Source: Mesocentrotus franciscanus | Taxonomy: Eukaryota; Echinodermata; Echinoidea; Camarodonta; Strongylocentrotidae | Reading direction: 5' to 3' | NCBI GenBank assembly: GCA_037976565.1 | Contig: CP137668.1 | Span: 20,870,251-20,934,250, forward strand | Length of the DNA stretch: 64,000 bases | Shown: piece by piece, positions 57,201 to 60,534 of the stretch | Position numbering within the stretch: the first letter of the stretch is position 1 | Layout: each line of letters opens with the position of its first letter | The notes under the pieces: generated by a model | The model's input: the letters and a program-made list of their open reading frames with translations, nothing else | What the model was told of the DNA's origin: nothing | Database searches by the model: none | Position numbers and translations under genes: made by a program

Positions 57201-59509
57201 TCAGAGTCTACAGTGGAGTTTGTTCTGGATTCATAAAGTTTAACATGGTGAATGCCTGATAGTTGGCCTGTGTTACCTTCAAGTTAGGTAAATCTGTACC
57301 ATGAGGAATCCTGAGAGTCGATTTCCTCTTCATCCCATCCCACTTTGTAGCCCAAGCTTCTGCAAGTGTCTTGCTTGATTTATCCTTCTAATATGTATTT
57401 GATCGTATGCTGCTCTATCTTTTTAATAGTTGATGATGTCACTGGGAGACATTTTCTAAGCCCTCTAAGTATCTCTCGTGCCTCTTCTGACTTCATTGCA
57501 TTGTCAAGGACTCATGTTGCTGGACGATCAGTGCGGTGTACACAATTTCATCACAGAATTTGATTGTGACCCGGCATTTGACCTTATTACATGTAGCCTA
57601 CATGTATCTTGAGGTCGCTCCAGTCAGGAATGGTCTCATCAGATGCAGTTGTCAACGACTTTGACTCAGCATGATGAACTGCTATCCCCTAGACACTTCA
57701 GCAACATGTTCAAGAACCAAGGAAACAAAATTTATCTGCAGCAATTTCTGAAGACTGAGTTCAAAACCCTGTTACTCCAACTTCCAGATCTACCAGATTT
57801 ATTTACTCTGTGAGGGAACGCTGTAGTGATTTGTCCACTGGTGGGGAGGGAGTTGAGTTGACATGTCAGCATATGGAAGCATACACCATTCTGTTGTACA
57901 TATATTCCAAACTAAGAAAGTCAGGAGTAAAAGATGCCGTTGTCATTGATGAAGAAGACATAGACGTGTTGATCAAATTGAAGGTATGCCAGGACTGGAA
58001 AGGAAGAAAAGCATAATTGAGTGCGCAACACTCCTTGATAAGGATATTAGCAATATAATTATCCAATTTCCTATCCACACTGGTGCAGATTGAAGGAGGC
58101 AGACTTAATCGGAAGAAGAAGAAGATGCTATTTACAGTGTCTATGGCCGTGGAAAATCATGAGTCTTTGACAGCGCAATGAAGTCAGAAGAGGCACGAGA
58201 GCTTCTTAGAAAGCTTAGGGAATTGTCTCCCAGTGACATCACCAACTATTAAACAGAGCAGTATACGATCGCATACATATATAAATCAATCAAGACACTT
58301 GCAGAATTAAGCTCGGGCTAAAAAGTGGGATGGGATGATAAGGAAATCGACTCTCAGGATTCCTCATGGTACAGATTTACCTAATTTGAAGGTAACACAG
58401 GCCAACTATGAGGCATTCACAGTGTTAAAATTTATCAAATCTAGATGCTCCATCATCTCCCCTTCAGCATGGTTGGAGCTTGAGAGAGGGCAAAATAATG
58501 TTTGCCAATATGGCAGCACTACCTCAACGTCTAAGTGATGCCAGAACAAACTGCACTGAAGACTCTGACACAGATTCAGATACTAGTGATTGTAACAGTG
58601 ATTCTGACCATGATTCTGATGGATATGACACCGAGTAGGATGATAAACTGTGTAATAAAGCAGGATAAGCATCATTGGACAATGCGTTTCGAAATAACTG
58701 TGTTATTGTTGTCTCTCAGTAGCCCTTTTGGAAGCCAGTTTGAATGTTCATGGTCAAGGAAAGCTTTTTACTTACGAAAGTTGTATATTTGAACTTGCCA
58801 TGCCAGAAAACATATTATTGGGACACTAAAATCATTAGAATCGGACAATGTTAACTGTGTTGGTGAATTTGACCACCACTCTAAAGTGCGTTGACCTTTC
58901 ACCGTTTTTGACCCTAGCGCCCTCATTTAAGGTCGAAGGTATATCAAATTATACACTTTTTGAATCCTCATGACTAGACGAGTAATTCGATATGCATATC
59001 GACACGATTGGAATATATTTAAATTTTGACCCCTGTTTGACCTTTGTTGACCCCTCCCGAAAATGCCCGGGATTTTCAAGGGGGCAGCCCAAGTCAAAAT
59101 TGTTCGCTATTCATCAGGGAACACAAAAAAACTTTTAAACCTTTGTTCCCAGAGTTTGGTCACGGGACCTACAGGCTGGTCTCCTACTAAAACGAAATAA
59201 ATCAAATTGGAATGAAGCGAACAAAAATGTTACAGGAAGCGAAAACGTAATAATTATCAATGTCGAACTTCTTCCAAATTTCAAACTTACTTATATTTCG
59301 TTTTTTTCCGCCTTCTGTGAATATTTTCTCAAGTTCCTGGAAACATTTTGACCCGTTAGATGCCTCTCCAACCCTGATTGATGGTAGAATGTTCTCTCTT
59401 ATCCAATCATTCCAAAATGACATCGTTGTTGAGCTTGGGATGTCTTCATTCTCAAGCGATGCTTGGGCAGAAGAGAGACAACATGCAATCGAAAGGATGA
59501 TGAAGATAC
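7675..59509 (-). CDS. nrf-6-like: NRF-6-like multipass membrane acyltransferase (15 exons, 5' exon missing)
   Basis: Coding exons in transcript order: 59509-59291, 56484-56339, 54891-54810, 52291-52198, 29868-29696, 28196-28017, 26446-26350, 22248-22156, 20393-20222, 14150-14071, 12918-12808, 10886-10748, 10373-10172, 8529-8387, 7785-7675. All junctions are GT-AG and phase-compatible, giving 679 residues after the first split codon and a TAA stop. Order: hydrophobic leader (1-17), cysteine-rich NRF domain (about 50-170), a membrane segment (about 175-195), a variable loop, then an acyltransferase-3 domain (about 245-670). Motifs seen: R275-x10-H286 in the first domain helix, RYLR at 358-361, WWWTNFLYINNF, SWSWYLATDMQ, and a C-terminal PLSRLTFCAYLLH block. 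Family knowledge: worm nrf-6 and fly drop-dead carry the NRF plus acyltransferase-3 arrangement; the bacterial relatives move acyl groups across membranes using the conserved His and Arg. The animal substrate is unknown. Introns are 0.5-22 kb and repeat-filled. The initiator exon was not found. Confidence 0.93.
8387..8529 (-). CDS. nrf-6-like: NRF-6-like exon 14: PLSRLTFCAYLLH block
   Basis: Encodes RFLSWSLWIPLSRLTFCAYL followed by LHPAIIYLYT, the highly conserved C-terminal signature. The acceptor (cccgtgtatatag) has a weak pyrimidine tract, but the phase is exact. The donor is gtattt. Confidence 0.93.
8820..9012. repeat. Dispersed repeat with telomere-like ggttaggg interior, copy 1
   Basis: About 190 bp starting ctcctgcgacatcattgctc and ending in a partly inverted match (ggagcagctgttgcaagagc). 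The interior has several ggttagg/ggttaga steps. A diverged second copy is at 13757-13965. Confidence 0.65.
9037..9256. mobile_element. hAT-like short element with internal duplication
   Basis: Ends CAGGCGCGGATCCAGG and CCTGGATCCGCCAATG are inverted repeats of the same type as 15219-15514. Inside, a block of roughly 45 bp (containing cgcaaatttgaaaatc and gttgaaaattcgctcagtgg) occurs twice, about 80 bp apart. Confidence 0.65.
9505..9665. repeat. Degenerate 'taattgtcc' repeat
   Basis: Roughly ten imperfect units of about 15 bp (gtaattgtcctgg, gtaattgccaggg, gtagttgcccggg). The composition recalls the large satellite at 16130-18640. Confidence 0.55.
10172..10373 (-). CDS. nrf-6-like: NRF-6-like exon 13: two helices with AWTLALSWVVFSC
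   Basis: This is the second-longest exon found (202 nt). It encodes a helix (IAVLLGWLTAFAIGM), a loop, and LAWTLALSWVVFSCHHGYG, which matches the family's 'R-x-x-W-A-x-x-x-x-W-x-x-x-A-C-x-x-G-Y-G' block. The acceptor is ttccaaacttcag and the donor gtaagt. Confidence 0.94.
10748..10886 (-). CDS. nrf-6-like: NRF-6-like exon 12: KPYxxxxxYLVG helix
   Basis: Encodes SVKPYACATAYLVGIAMGY and FLHILKNK, equivalent to the family's 'K-P-Y-x-R-x-x-x-Y-L-x-G' block. The usual Arg after KPY is replaced here by Ala-Cys. The acceptor is atttttcaacag and the donor gtaaga. It ends on a codon boundary. Confidence 0.92.
11151..12374. mobile_element. Tandem-array element with DR1 motifs, copy type I
   Basis: Inverted ends ATCCCCTCGC and GCGAGGGGAT enclose six to seven tandem units, most 140 bp apart (DR1 starts at 11435, 11575, 11715, 11861 and 12001). 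Each of these units has the exact 13-mer TGACCTTTGACCT; two edge units have variants. The array is followed by an acggacg/ggaa short tandem stretch and a hairpin (ctccgacttcgtcggcgag) that includes the right end. No ORF of note. It lies in intron 11. Confidence 0.8.
12808..12918 (-). CDS. nrf-6-like: NRF-6-like exon 11: transmembrane helix
   Basis: Encodes FPAIGIAALTLLSIASIIIR and a short polar loop. The acceptor is tttcctccttcag and the donor gtaaat. It has no strong motif of its own, but its place, phase and hydrophobicity fit between exons 10 and 12. Confidence 0.85.
13065..13308 (-). mobile_element. tRNA-derived SINE
   Basis: On the minus strand the head reads GGTATAGTGGTTCATTGAC with a B-box-like GGTTTGGAATCCC about 45 bases on. 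The element ends in a short taataataatt tail. It lies in intron 11, just upstream of exon 11 in transcript order. Confidence 0.65.
13757..13965. repeat. Dispersed repeat with ggttaggg interior, copy 2
   Basis: Diverged copy of 8820-9012, sharing gctccgggcttt, ggggttagggttgca and gtggagcaactgtcgcaggagcaagtgtc. Confidence 0.65.
14071..14150 (-). CDS. nrf-6-like: NRF-6-like exon 10: SWSWYLATDMQ block
   Basis: The 80-nt exon encodes CLSWSWYLATDMQLF, matching the family's 'C-x-G/S-W-S/T-W-Y-L-A-N-D-M-Q' signature, and a hydrophobic helix. Thr replaces the usual Asn before DMQ. It starts in phase 0 after gtttggtcatgcag; the donor is gtaaga. A small inverted-repeat element begins 38 bp upstream. 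Confidence 0.93.
14189..14453. mobile_element. Small inverted-repeat element next to exon 10
   Basis: Ends TAATGGCCTGGCCACAC and GTGTGACCGGGCCATTA are near-perfect inverted repeats. The interior is roughly palindromic (cgtatgcc/ggcatacg motifs). It begins 38 bp upstream of the exon 10 acceptor, close to where a branch point would lie. Confidence 0.7.
15197..15697 (+). mobile_element. tRNA-derived SINE, interrupted
   Basis: A tRNA-like head (cgcgatgactcagtggta, then gagcagtggtc and B box GGTTCGAAACC) is followed by a tail region shared with the minus-strand copy at 20478-21886 (gttgcttacttacaa, tagcagtcaggtaaa). The hAT-like element 15219-15514 sits inside the A-box region. Confidence 0.8.
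15219..15514. mobile_element. hAT-like element inside a SINE
   Basis: 296 bp with ends CAGGGGCGGATCCAG and CTGGATCCGCCACTG. The exact 8-bp duplication CAGTGGTA (15211-15218 and 15515-15522) is SINE sequence, so the insertion is unambiguous and younger than the SINE. Confidence 0.9.
16130..18640. repeat. 2.5-kb satellite of 15-bp units with higher-order structure
   Basis: About 165 units of 15 bp close to GTTGTCCAGTTGATT, with recurring variants (cctagttgatt, ctagttggta, ccagttgaca, tagttaatg). Variant order repeats: the block beginning tccagttgacagttgtctag and passing through ccagtttattg occurs at 16801, 17461 and 18114, a higher-order period of 660 then 653 bp. Because 15 is divisible by 3, the plus strand gives a long CPVDC-type reading frame (18028-18732). 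It has no start context or homologous structure, so I treat it as an artefact. Degenerate units continue to about 18990. It is in intron 9. Confidence 0.93.
18991..20221. other. Intron 9 sequence without recognised feature
   Basis: AT-rich sequence between the satellite and exon 9. I see no exon, RNA gene or repeat with a second copy in the window. Confidence 0.5.
20222..20393 (-). CDS. nrf-6-like: NRF-6-like exon 9: extracellular WWTN loop
   Basis: Encodes ITPAMAVVILLYTFVYPYLG, then GPFWYQRIEDSQDCYQ and WWWTNFLYINNFVP. The last is the most diagnostic block of the NRF-6 group. The start follows the acceptor ttctattcacag. The donor is gtaggc after a Gly codon. Reading on past the donor gives a longer open frame, but the family signature continues in exon 10. 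Confidence 0.95.
20478..21886 (-). mobile_element. tRNA-derived SINE split by a 1.2-kb foldback
   Basis: The head lies at 21886-21760 (minus: ggctcagtggtagagcagtg, B box GGTTCGAAACC). The tail part is at 20539-20478 and matches the plus-strand copy at 15640-15697. The two parts are separated by 20545-21741. The split SINE occupies intron 8, ending 85 bp upstream of exon 9. Confidence 0.85.
20545..21741. mobile_element. Foldback element, 1.2 kb, inverted arms nearly full length
   Basis: Ends CACAGTGGGCCAGGGAGGA and the inverse TCCTCCCTGGCCCACTGTG. The two arms are inverted copies for about 550 bp each, around a GC-richer centre at about 21120-21180. The 5-bp direct repeat CGACG flanks it (20540-20544 and 21742-21746), and the target is a SINE. 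The superfamily is unassigned. Confidence 0.88.
22156..22248 (-). CDS. nrf-6-like: NRF-6-like exon 8: RxxR motif
   Basis: The 93-nt exon was found by looking for the missing segment between exons 7 and 9. It encodes GLLVAYTGFKYMSK, a basic loop, and AIVHRYL; its last codon is completed by exon 9 to give RYLR, the conserved RxxR acyltransferase-3 motif. The acceptor is ttccattgcacag and the donor gtaaca. Confidence 0.9.
   Translation of the reverse strand, partial: RPSCCLYGLQIHVKICRKSQLVGCHSSSVS
22404..22897. mobile_element. TTAA-type MITE
   Basis: Ends AGGGGAAGTGCACCCTGATA and the inverse TATCAGGATGGACTTCCCCT. The right flank is TTAA (22898-22901); the left is ATAA, one change from it. The interior shares aaagttatgaattttt with the other TTAA elements. 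Confidence 0.75.
23246..25675. mobile_element. TTAA MITE family 'GGTACTATGTCCC', copy A, with insert
   Basis: Ends ATGTACTATGTCCCATTTGC and GGGACACGGTATCT are flanked by TTAA at 23242-23245 and 25676-25679. Without the 1.9-kb foldback it would be about 540 bp, like copies B (33040-33531) and C (53007-53536). Its right TTAA is shared with the next MITE at 25680. Confidence 0.85.
23426..25314. mobile_element. Foldback element with expanded pyrimidine repeat arm
   Basis: Ends AGGGAGTGTAGCATG and CATGCTACACTCCCT, with TTAA at both borders (23422-23425 and 25315-25318). Arms of several hundred bp are inverted copies (for example gtcacgtgacc and cgcgcactgtgaat in both). The turn is near 23866. The right arm carries about 1.1 kb of tandem ttccttctatcac/ttatgttattctttgttt modules; the left arm carries only a few. 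The three long plus-strand reading frames over it are low-complexity artefacts. Confidence 0.88.
25680..26247. mobile_element. TTAA-flanked MITE
   Basis: Ends AGGGAAATCCAACCC and GGGTTGGATTGCCCT, with TTAA at 25676-25679 and 26248-26251. Same family as 27154-27734. Confidence 0.88.
26350..26446 (-). CDS. nrf-6-like: NRF-6-like exon 7: second acyltransferase helix region
   Basis: The 97-nt exon encodes the stretch ending FNGYVALDTFFFLG, equivalent to the family's 'V-S-V-D-T-F-F-x-L-S-G' motif. The usual Ser before the Gly is absent here. The acceptor is cattttcatttcag and the donor gtaagt. A TTAA-flanked MITE (25680-26247) ends 102 bp beyond the donor side. Confidence 0.92.
27154..27734. mobile_element. 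TTAA-flanked MITE
   Basis: Ends AGGGAAATCCATCC and GGTTGGATTGCCCT, with TTAA at 27150-27153 and 27735-27738. About 580 bp, similar along its length to 25680-26247. Confidence 0.88.
28017..28196 (-). CDS. nrf-6-like: NRF-6-like exon 6: start of acyltransferase-3 domain
   Basis: Encodes WWRCFLCFSLTRSV and then IQCLHGMRVISMFWIILGHS. The second block carries the conserved Arg and His of the acyltransferase-3 family exactly ten residues apart (R-x10-H), so the proposed catalytic residue is intact. The acceptor is catttctccttcctgatag; the donor is gtaagt. Confidence 0.93.
28485..29395. mobile_element. Tandem-array element with DR1 motifs, copy type II
   Basis: Inverted ends ATGCCTCCGC and GCGGAGGCAT enclose about five and a half units of 143-144 bp. 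Each unit has an exact TGACCTTTGACCT (28618, 28761, 28905, 29049 and 29192). The array is followed by a cgtacgtacg/gacggacgga run and a terminal hairpin (gcctccggctactttgtagcggaggc region). It lies in intron 5, 289 bp beyond the exon 6 acceptor. Three plus-strand reading frames here simply repeat the unit. Confidence 0.85.
29696..29868 (-). CDS. nrf-6-like: NRF-6-like exon 5: transmembrane segment and variable loop
   Basis: The acceptor follows a long pyrimidine tract (ttcttcttcctcctaag). The exon encodes VFLSLLCTLCLCATAYESYL, the membrane helix and the Ala-Tyr-Glu/Asp block that ends the NRF region in this family. A polar, Ser/His-rich loop with no recognisable motif follows. The donor gttaga is the weakest in the gene but keeps the phase. 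Confidence 0.87.
30185..30340. mobile_element. hAT-like element, left-end fragment
   Basis: Starts CAGGGGCGGCGGAGCG and continues with caacacataagggcactttctgg, matching the left end of 215-1226. No right end follows, so it looks truncated. Confidence 0.55.
30932..31320. mobile_element. hAT-like end followed by a 300-bp purine tract
   Basis: Starts CAGTGGCGGATTCAGG, as in the CGGATCC family. From 30981 to 31276 the plus strand is almost entirely A and G. The right end is not recognisable. The reading frames over the tract on both strands are low complexity. Confidence 0.6.
31755..32235. repeat. Cluster of TTCACGAAGTGACGG motifs
   Basis: Four copies in alternating orientation: 31755-31769 forward, 31966-31980 reverse, 32015-32029 forward, and near 32219 reverse with one change. 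The core TCACGAAGTGA is an imperfect palindrome. A second cluster lies at 44861-45149. Confidence 0.7.
32814..34509 (+). CDS. Possible two-exon short ORF inside the TA-flanked element
   Basis: Exon 32814-32880 reads MDVTVEEILSSWSMEELQPT plus FL and ends at a consensus gtaagtatt. A good acceptor (ttattttgtcttgcag) precedes 34433-34509, which continues in the matching phase (CGLLDLYRKSVPQFFIK) to TAG. Together they encode about 47 residues. The N-terminus looks like the start of a SAM-type helical domain, but that is a guess from pattern. MITE copy B lies in the proposed intron. Confidence 0.25.
33040..33531. mobile_element. TTAA MITE family 'GGTACTATGTCCC', copy B
   Basis: Ends AGGTACTATGTCCC and GGGACATGGTATCT, with TTAA at 33036-33039 and 33532-33535. 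492 bp and uninterrupted. It contains a 110-codon plus-strand frame (33055-33387) that copies A and C do not preserve, so I do not annotate it as a gene. Confidence 0.88.
34490..35211. repeat. 270-bp direct duplication
   Basis: 34490-34760 and 34940-35211 are near-identical direct copies (starting aaacgagagtacaattta), 450 bp apart, differing at only a few positions. The second exon of the possible ORF ends inside the first copy. This looks recent. Confidence 0.88.
35817..35864. repeat. Perfect 20-bp hairpin
   Basis: TATTGAGTAAAAACATGTAC at 35817-35836 and its exact complement at 35845-35864, with loop ttaactta. It sits in the gagtaa motif array of the TA-flanked element. Confidence 0.9.
36634..36641 (+). 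promoter_or_regulatory. TATA box of the composite element's ORF
   Basis: TATATAAA lies in a GC-rich setting about 75 bp before an ATG at 36718 and directly upstream of the broken ORF. It is the only clean TATA box I notice next to coding-like sequence in the window. Confidence 0.5.
36640..37146 (+). pseudogene. Broken acidic/Pro-rich ORF, possibly a transposon accessory protein
   Basis: One frame reads VWSPPPSPIEEQEQPEDPRR, then an acidic Pro/Glu-rich region, to a stop at 36944-36946. The +1 frame continues coding-like with LMVPLETFLTEQQSQAHTAT and AFGSYVDGSM, meets a TGA at 37032-37034, then reads SLPPAIRRTAEDRIMR to a TAG at 37144. The 'AFGSYV...LPP...R..AEDRI' pattern resembles the C-terminal region of MADF/Myb-type accessory proteins of Harbinger elements. 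That is inferred from memory of the pattern. One frameshift and one internal stop make it a pseudogene; no ATG opens the first frame. Confidence 0.45.
37562..38140 (+). repeat. Hairpin-bearing repeat, copy 1
   Basis: Starts ggtaattttgagagaaaagc and ends near cccgggccataggctacccc. It contains the hairpin GTGTTTGATCTTGTT-loop-AACAAGATCAAACAC at about 37917-37952. The plus frame over it (KKFLVALCR..., or VDYDDVFDLV in the other copies) is partly conserved between copies. Confidence 0.75.
38546..39588. mobile_element. hAT-like non-autonomous element, 1.04 kb, second copy
   Basis: Ends CAGGGGTGGCGAT and ATCGCCGCCCCTG, with exact 8-bp duplications ATCATCTG at 38538-38545 and 39589-39596. 1043 bp, against 1044 bp for 4146-5189, and alignable along its length. 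Confidence 0.92.
39938..40500 (+). repeat. Hairpin-bearing repeat, copy 2
   Basis: Close copy of 37562-38140, including the perfect hairpin (about 40275-40311) and the frame VDYDDVFDLVFNNKIKHMMK followed by YTWQSHGG and a stop. Confidence 0.78.
40690..41005 (+). repeat. Hairpin-bearing repeat, copy 3 (truncated)
   Basis: Starts within the unit (ccctcggttgactcttttgttcgg) and stops after acaataaacaaaaatgaggt. Its hairpin is degraded on both arms (gatctttttttc/ataacacgatc). Confidence 0.75.
42190..42775 (-). pseudogene. Possible coding remnant: acidic segment plus Leu/Lys-rich tail
   Basis: On the minus strand, 42775-42709 reads SSSDGFDGDSDDEPLSMLVN and ends at a possible donor (AAAG|GTATCT). 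After a good acceptor (ttatttctcttatttcaag), 42420-42190 continues in phase with LDDIRVKKLEELLLKSMLKK and a hydrophobic stretch to a stop. Acid-rich then helical composition is common in transposon-derived DNA-binding proteins. No domain is recognisable and a stop lies just upstream, so this is weak. Confidence 0.22.
44861..45149. repeat. Second cluster of TTCACGAAGTGACGG motifs
   Basis: Copies at 44861-44875 (reverse), 44908-44922 (forward), 44953-44967 (reverse) and 45135-45149 (reverse). The surrounding sequence differs from the 31.8-32.2 kb cluster. Confidence 0.72.
45180..45452 (-). mobile_element. tRNA-derived SINE with (ATT)n tail
   Basis: The minus-strand head reads GTGTTGGCTCAGTCAGTAGA then GCGTCCGCCTCACAACC and B box GGGTTCGAACCCC, like a Val-type tRNA (anticodon-like CAC). 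About 150 bp of unrelated body follows, then a clean (ATT)n microsatellite at 45172-45207. The acceptor stem does not pair and CCA-type structure is missing, so it is a SINE head rather than a tRNA gene. Confidence 0.82.
46500..47230. repeat. Tandem repeat, 'aaataaccgggtctggag' units
   Basis: Five to six units of about 100-160 bp, each with ttttgaaataaccgggtctg, taaagactacgctc, aacccatgctttattacagg and gtcttagtttggaag. Unit length varies because of (gtttt)n runs. Confidence 0.78.
47255..47460. repeat. Minisatellite, ttattacatttgtgggt units
   Basis: Nine to ten units of about 17-27 bp built on attacatttgtgggt, alternating aaag and gattcaaa/gaaa spacers. Confidence 0.85.
47560..47900. repeat. 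Two tandem copies of a 'tggtctccattgtg' repeat
   Basis: gcactg(c/t)tttttatggtctc then cattgtg(t)aagtagatgc and gaaaacatcacttacggggg occur twice, about 195 bp apart. A third, inverted copy is at 60358-60485 next to a poly-T run. Confidence 0.75.
47926..48947. mobile_element. Tandem-array element with TGACCT motifs, copy type III
   Basis: Inverted ends GTCTCGCCTGC and GCAGGCGAGAC enclose four units of roughly 165-190 bp with tgaccttgactttg blocks. Exact TGACCTTTGACCT occurs at 48534-48546 and 48722-48734. The array is followed by a ccgtcgccgtcgccgccgtc run and a terminal hairpin (gtctcgctttttgctacgcaggcgagac region). Same plan as 11151-12374 and 28485-29395, with different termini. Confidence 0.78.
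50160..51110. mobile_element. hAT-like element, G-rich 'ggggcacttatcagag' array, second copy
   Basis: Same degenerate module array as 215-1226 (aaaaggggcacttatc, agaggtgaaaag), with the same right-end type (cccggga/gtgccgcttct). The left end is unclear, and sequence near 50290-50360 may be a nested fragment. Confidence 0.65.
51540..51735. repeat. T-rich low-complexity tract
   Basis: Several runs of 9-19 T separated by short AT-rich pieces; no gene. Confidence 0.8.
52198..52291 (-). CDS. nrf-6-like: NRF-6-like exon 4: end of NRF domain
   Basis: The 94-nt exon lies between a good acceptor (gtcttttaatttcag) and a consensus donor (gtaagtatt). It encodes SILFQNVTKTLAIHCSEKL, with one N-glycosylation sequon (NVT) and another NRF cysteine, and ends at the start of the first transmembrane helix. 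The phase joins exactly to exon 5, more than 22 kb downstream in transcript order. Confidence 0.85.
52375..52555. repeat. aat/aac microsatellite region
   Basis: Mixed ataataat, aacaacaa and atgatgat runs 84 bp upstream of the exon 4 acceptor. The Leu/Ser-rich minus frame here is a repeat artefact. Confidence 0.85.
52588..54734. mobile_element. Element with AGGTGGGCTG inverted ends, 2.1 kb
   Basis: AGGTGGGCTG at 52588-52597 and CAGCCCACCT at 54725-54734. The interior has repeated blocks (agagcaaaaataagc/agagcacaaataagc, and tatgatgacgt several times). MITE copy C lies inside it. A hairpin ggtgatacgta/tacgtatcacc is at about 52788-52817. Target duplication not resolved. Confidence 0.5.
53007..53536. 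mobile_element. TTAA MITE family 'GGTACTATGTCCC', copy C
   Basis: Ends AGGTACTATGTCCC and GGGACATAGTATCT, with TTAA at 53003-53006 and 53537-53540. 530 bp and uninterrupted; used here to show what the target of the 23426-25314 foldback looked like. Confidence 0.88.
54810..54891 (-). CDS. nrf-6-like: NRF-6-like exon 3: cysteine pair of the NRF domain
   Basis: The 82-nt exon encodes SLSFGTCVPEVCTEKD, matching the family's 'G-x-C-x-P-x-x-C' segment. It begins on a codon boundary after tttgtgtag and ends one base into a codon before gtgagtt. Both phases match the neighbouring exons. Confidence 0.9.
54892..56338. other. nrf-6-like: Intron 2 of the NRF-6-like gene
   Basis: Mostly unassigned AT-rich sequence. 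55620-56290 ends gaacacagaaataaaattc then an A-rich run, which resembles a retroelement 3' end on the plus strand. With no ORF or second copy this is only a possibility. Confidence 0.5.
56339..56484 (-). CDS. nrf-6-like: NRF-6-like exon 2: NRF domain core
   Basis: Encodes VDATGKPSSGILEGN followed by IAWLGDYKQC, the family signature in which an Asp-Ala-x-Gly-Lys-Pro stretch is followed by Gly-Asn and a Gly-Asp-Tyr-x-x-Cys block. Two further conserved features, HYCLI and a hydrophobic tail, follow. The acceptor is ttgtcttctag; the donor is gtagga. It opens in phase 1, which fits exon 1, and ends on a codon boundary. Confidence 0.92.
56563..59192. mobile_element. 2.6-kb foldback carrying a broken transposon-type gene
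   Basis: Left arm 56563-57510 and right arm about 58170-59192 are inverted copies. Matched pairs include gtaggagaccagcctgtagg, gatatgcatatcgaattact and ctgagagtcgatttcct. The unpaired middle (57510-58170) holds coding remnants on the plus strand. It sits in intron 1. The left arm is an inverted duplicate of the 3' part of the right-hand gene rather than a simple terminal repeat. Confidence 0.85.
57795..58641 (+). pseudogene. Degraded transposon-associated protein with D-x-D-V-L motif and acidic tail
   Basis: Pieces in order: VELTCQHMEAYTILLYIYSK then AVVIDEEDIDVLIKL (57810-58016). After a frameshift comes LERKKSIIECATLL and FPIHTGAD, then VYGRGKS and SEEARELLRKLRELSPSDIT. Next is RKSTLRIPHGTDLPNLKVTQ with ANYEAFTVLKFIKS, and finally an acidic tail (TEDSDTDSDTSDCNSDSDHD) ending at TAG. 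The order fits a widespread family of invertebrate transposon-like proteins with a 'HxEAD...DTDVLV' block, a 'TGxD..S..GRGK' block and a 'RANY' block. Here several key residues are changed and there are frameshifts and stops. Function in the family is not established. Confidence 0.55.
59291..59509 (-). CDS. nrf-6-like: NRF-6-like exon 1 of those found: signal-peptide-like leader and start of NRF domain
   Basis: The acceptor follows a pyrimidine stretch ending ctcctcag; the donor is a consensus gtaagt. The exon opens two bases into a codon, so an upstream exon must supply the ATG. The first residues (IFIILSIACCLSSAQA) form a hydrophobic leader with small residues before a plausible signal-peptidase site. 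It is followed by an acidic linker and the first NRF-domain cysteine (SNGSKCFQELEKI). The first in-frame ATG (MSFWND) lies after the leader and would lose it, so I do not take it as the start. Confidence 0.85.
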
Positions 59510-60534
59510 CTGAGGAGATACAAGCAAATAAACTGATGATTTAAAAACAATGAATAAATACACGCACTACATGGCATCAGTGGCATGATGCCCCAAACTT
59601 GTTGAGGGGGCTGAGCCAGTAATCTTTTTTAAGCACTATAGGAACACACTAACACAACTCGGGTATCAATAAGAAGACTTTGAAATTCGCATGGATACCA
59701 TTCAATTCTCGCGACGCCTTCGGTAAATGATGTGGTTTATTTTGCGAGGTCGCGTAGCGTACGAGCTTGTAAATGTTTGCAGCTTTGTAGTTTGGAACTT
59801 TGCATTTTAGAGCAGGCTGATCATATAATACTATTCACCCATTCTCTTAACCGGGAGAGGTAGCAATTTTTCAAATTGGTGAAATTCCAAATCTTTTTTT
59901 TTTTTTGGGGTGTGAAATTTTTGAACATTTTCTAGGGAGAGAAAAGCTGACCCTGCATTCGTCCACAGCTCTTGAAATGGCTAGATTGAATCTCTGCCAA
60001 TTTTGGTTTTAATTAGAGCTCTTCTATGATAGGCCTATTTTTAAAGTTTAAGTATATTATTGGAGGGAGCAGGGTGGAAACGGGAGCTAGATGATTTTCT
60101 AAATTTGAATAGTGAAACTTACCTTCCAAGACACTTCGAAGCCTCTTGATCCATACGTTTTAATTAAAAATTCTGGTGAGCCTTGCCCCCCCCCGCTCCC
60201 ACTCCCGATCCCTACCCCTGCTTGCAGTATTGTCTCCCATCGCTTGTGGAAGAAATTCCATAATATTGTATAAACCTATAGTAGAGGAGGCTGGTTGGGA
60301 TATGAGAGGAAAAATTGCCCCTCCTATAAACTAAGAAGATTATTTAGCGGCGAGGCGATTTTTTTTTTTTTTTTTGGGGGGGGGGGCTATTTGGAACCCT
60401 CGTAAGTGACATTTTCCTGGTATCTACTAACACAATGGAGACCATAAAAAACAGTGCATGATAACGTCTATTTAAATCAAGTAACACCAATCAGCGTGTT
60501 TCCACAGAAAGAAAGTGGAACTAGAAATGCAATC
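59510..60534. other. Upstream of known exon 1
   Basis: Should contain, or lead to, the missing 5' exon. The only donor-like site in coding-like context is 60118-60159. 60358-60485 is the inverted copy of the 47.6-kb repeat, with a 19-base poly-T run. Confidence 0.4.
60118..60159 (-). other. Possible upstream (5' UTR?) exon end for the NRF-6-like gene
   Basis: A consensus donor (AAG|GTAAGT on the minus strand) follows a short ATG-started frame reading MDQEASKCLG. Its phase does not fit exon 1: joining gives an early stop. It can be part of this transcript only as untranslated sequence. It may equally be chance. Confidence 0.15.
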
